Assembly: GCA_002329665.1 (NCBI GenBank)
Contig: DCTV01000003.1
Location: 7,761 to 13,946 of the forward strand
Direction of reading: 5' to 3'
From: Christensenella sp. UBA1431
GTDB lineage: Bacteria > Bacillota > Clostridia > Christensenellales > UBA1431
DNA: 6,186 nucleotides
Both the position numbers and the translations under genes were made by a program. A model generated the notes under the pieces. That model was not told where the DNA came from and did not search any database. It saw only the letters and a program-made list of their open reading frames with translations. Position 1 is the first letter of the stretch. The number at the start of each line of letters is the position of its first letter. Shown here piece by piece: positions 5,342 through 6,186 of this stretch.

Positions 5342-6186
5342 CTATCTCTCAAGGCTTTCATCCGCCTTTTCTATCAAAACCCCGTTCATCCTATCATACA
5401 GGTTGAAGTATTCGGTTTTGATCATCCCGTTTGCGCATTCGACCAGAGCTTCTCTCACATTCCTGTCCAACACCTCAAGGGTAATGCCCGTCTTCTCTTT
5501 TATCATCGGCGCGGTTATCGTCTCGAGCTCGTGCGCCGCAGGGTTGCGCACCTTTTCTTCCACATCGCGTATTTGGGCGAGCTTGTTTATGAAGCGTTTG
5601 CATGCATCCGCCTTTCCCTGTGCCGATGCGCAGGCCGAAACCAGGTCGAGAATCTGCCTTAGATTGACATACACGGGGTCGCGGCACTCTTCCTCGATAT
5701 ACTTACGGATCTCCTTCGGTATATCTCGCATGATCAGCCTGCCTTGGCGATCAAGGTGATCCCGAAGATTGAAATCGAGTTTCTGATACGCATACTTCTT
5801 GCCGATCTCCGCCGAGATTGGGGAGAGCCGGAGGACGTAGTCGGCAACCATATCCTTTTTCCTGTTGACGTCCATGATGAGGTAGTACTCAAGGAGACGG
5901 GCATAATCGTTGTTTGGCAGCGGAAAACAACCATCGCCGAACCTCTTTTTCATCTCGCTGTAAGTTTTAACACGGAAAAGGCTCCTGTCGGCCGCCATTT
6001 TGAGCATGGATATAAATTCCTCTTCAAACAGGCCGGGATTTTCCCGTGCTACTTCCCAGGCCGCCAGGTAATCGTAGTCGGATATGAAGCGCTTTATCTG
6101 GGAAACGGCAAACGCATAGACGTGGTTACGGATAGCCGGCTCGATGCACCGGTTCTTCGCCCCCGGTTCCTGTGCATGCCCGTCTT
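5342..6186 (-). CDS. csm6: Csm6-like type III-A CRISPR ancillary RNase, C-terminal part (5' end beyond window)
   Basis: About 280 residues are visible. The frame is open to the right edge, so the start and the expected N-terminal CARF sensor domain lie outside. Csm6 proteins are dimeric RNases switched on by cyclic oligoadenylate made by the Cas10 subunit of the type III complex; they degrade RNA non-specifically during phage attack. Evidence: the HEPN motif R-N-P-A-A-H (Arg codon 5546-5548, His codon 5531-5533), the R-x4-H active site of this superfamily, within DVEEKVRNPAAHELETIT. The helical region before it (SQIKRFISDYDYLAAWEVARE near the right edge, then LLEYYLIMDVNRKKDMVADY) resembles the Csm6 middle region. 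The protein ends in TAG at 5342-5344, with the GIY-YIG gene 23 bases on. Other CARF-HEPN RNases (Csx1 or Can1-like) or an abortive-infection HEPN protein are the alternatives; only the missing N-terminus would decide. No CRISPR repeats are seen here. Confidence 0.72.
   Translation of the reverse strand, partial: DGHAQEPGAKNRCIEPAIRNHVYAFAVSQIKRFISDYDYLAAWEVARENPGLFEEEFISMLKMAADRSLFRVKTYSEMKKRFGDGCFPLPNNDYARLLEYYLIMDVNRKKDMVADYVLRLSPISAEIGKKYAYQKLDFNLRDHLDRQGRLIMRDIPKEIRKYIEEECRDPVYVNLRQILDLVSACASAQGKADACKRFINKLAQIRDVEEKVRNPAAHELETITAPMIKEKTGITLEVLDRNVREALVECANGMIKTEYFNLYDRMNGVLIEKADESLER

Noticed and set aside
5403..5759. Plus-strand open frame of 118 codons
   Set aside because: It is a shadow of the Csm6-like gene, which has the HEPN motif on the other strand.
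3819..6186. CRISPR array expected near a csm6 gene
   Set aside because: No regularly spaced repeats of 25-40 bases were seen; any array must lie outside the window.

Overview
The window looks like chromosomal DNA from a Gram-positive, Clostridia-type bacterium. The reasons are strong AGGAGG-type ribosome binding sites, a tyrosine integrase of a kind common in Firmicutes, and a 6S RNA with a long U-tailed closing stem. The taxonomic guess is inference only. All protein genes lie on the minus strand. The two RNA genes lie on the plus strand.

Left part (1-1646), GC-rich: a leftward chaperone cluster. A TPR protein whose N-terminus looks like the last piece of a Ser/Thr kinase domain overlaps grpE by 4 bases (GTGA). 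After an 83-base gap holding a perfect GC-rich hairpin comes the N-terminal third of a DnaK-type Hsp70, cut by the window edge.

Middle (1750-2170): two plus-strand RNA genes. A likely 6S RNA (ssrS) is preceded by a near-consensus promoter (TTGACA-17-TAGAAT). A complete tRNA-Gln(CTG) with its own promoter and an encoded CCA follows, then a stem-loop terminator that also serves the converging integrase.

Right part (2203-6186), lower GC: an accessory region that starts at the 3' end of the tRNA, a classic integration site. Its first 2.2 kb is a graveyard of mobility and nuclease genes: a tyrosine integrase broken by three frameshifts and one amber stop, a PD-(D/E)XK-type nuclease gene cut off at its 3' end, and a serine recombinase that survives only as fragments in several frames. 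Beyond it lie two intact genes in one leftward unit. One is the C-terminal part of a Csm6-like type III CRISPR ancillary RNase with the HEPN motif RNPAAH. The other, 23 bases downstream, is a GIY-YIG endonuclease with a DUF4357-like C-terminal domain. A type III-A CRISPR-Cas locus is therefore expected just past the right edge. The most interesting points are the csm6/GIY-YIG pairing, the unusual kinase-tail/TPR-GrpE-Hsp70 cluster, and the 6S RNA with its upstream promoter. No CRISPR repeats are present in the window.
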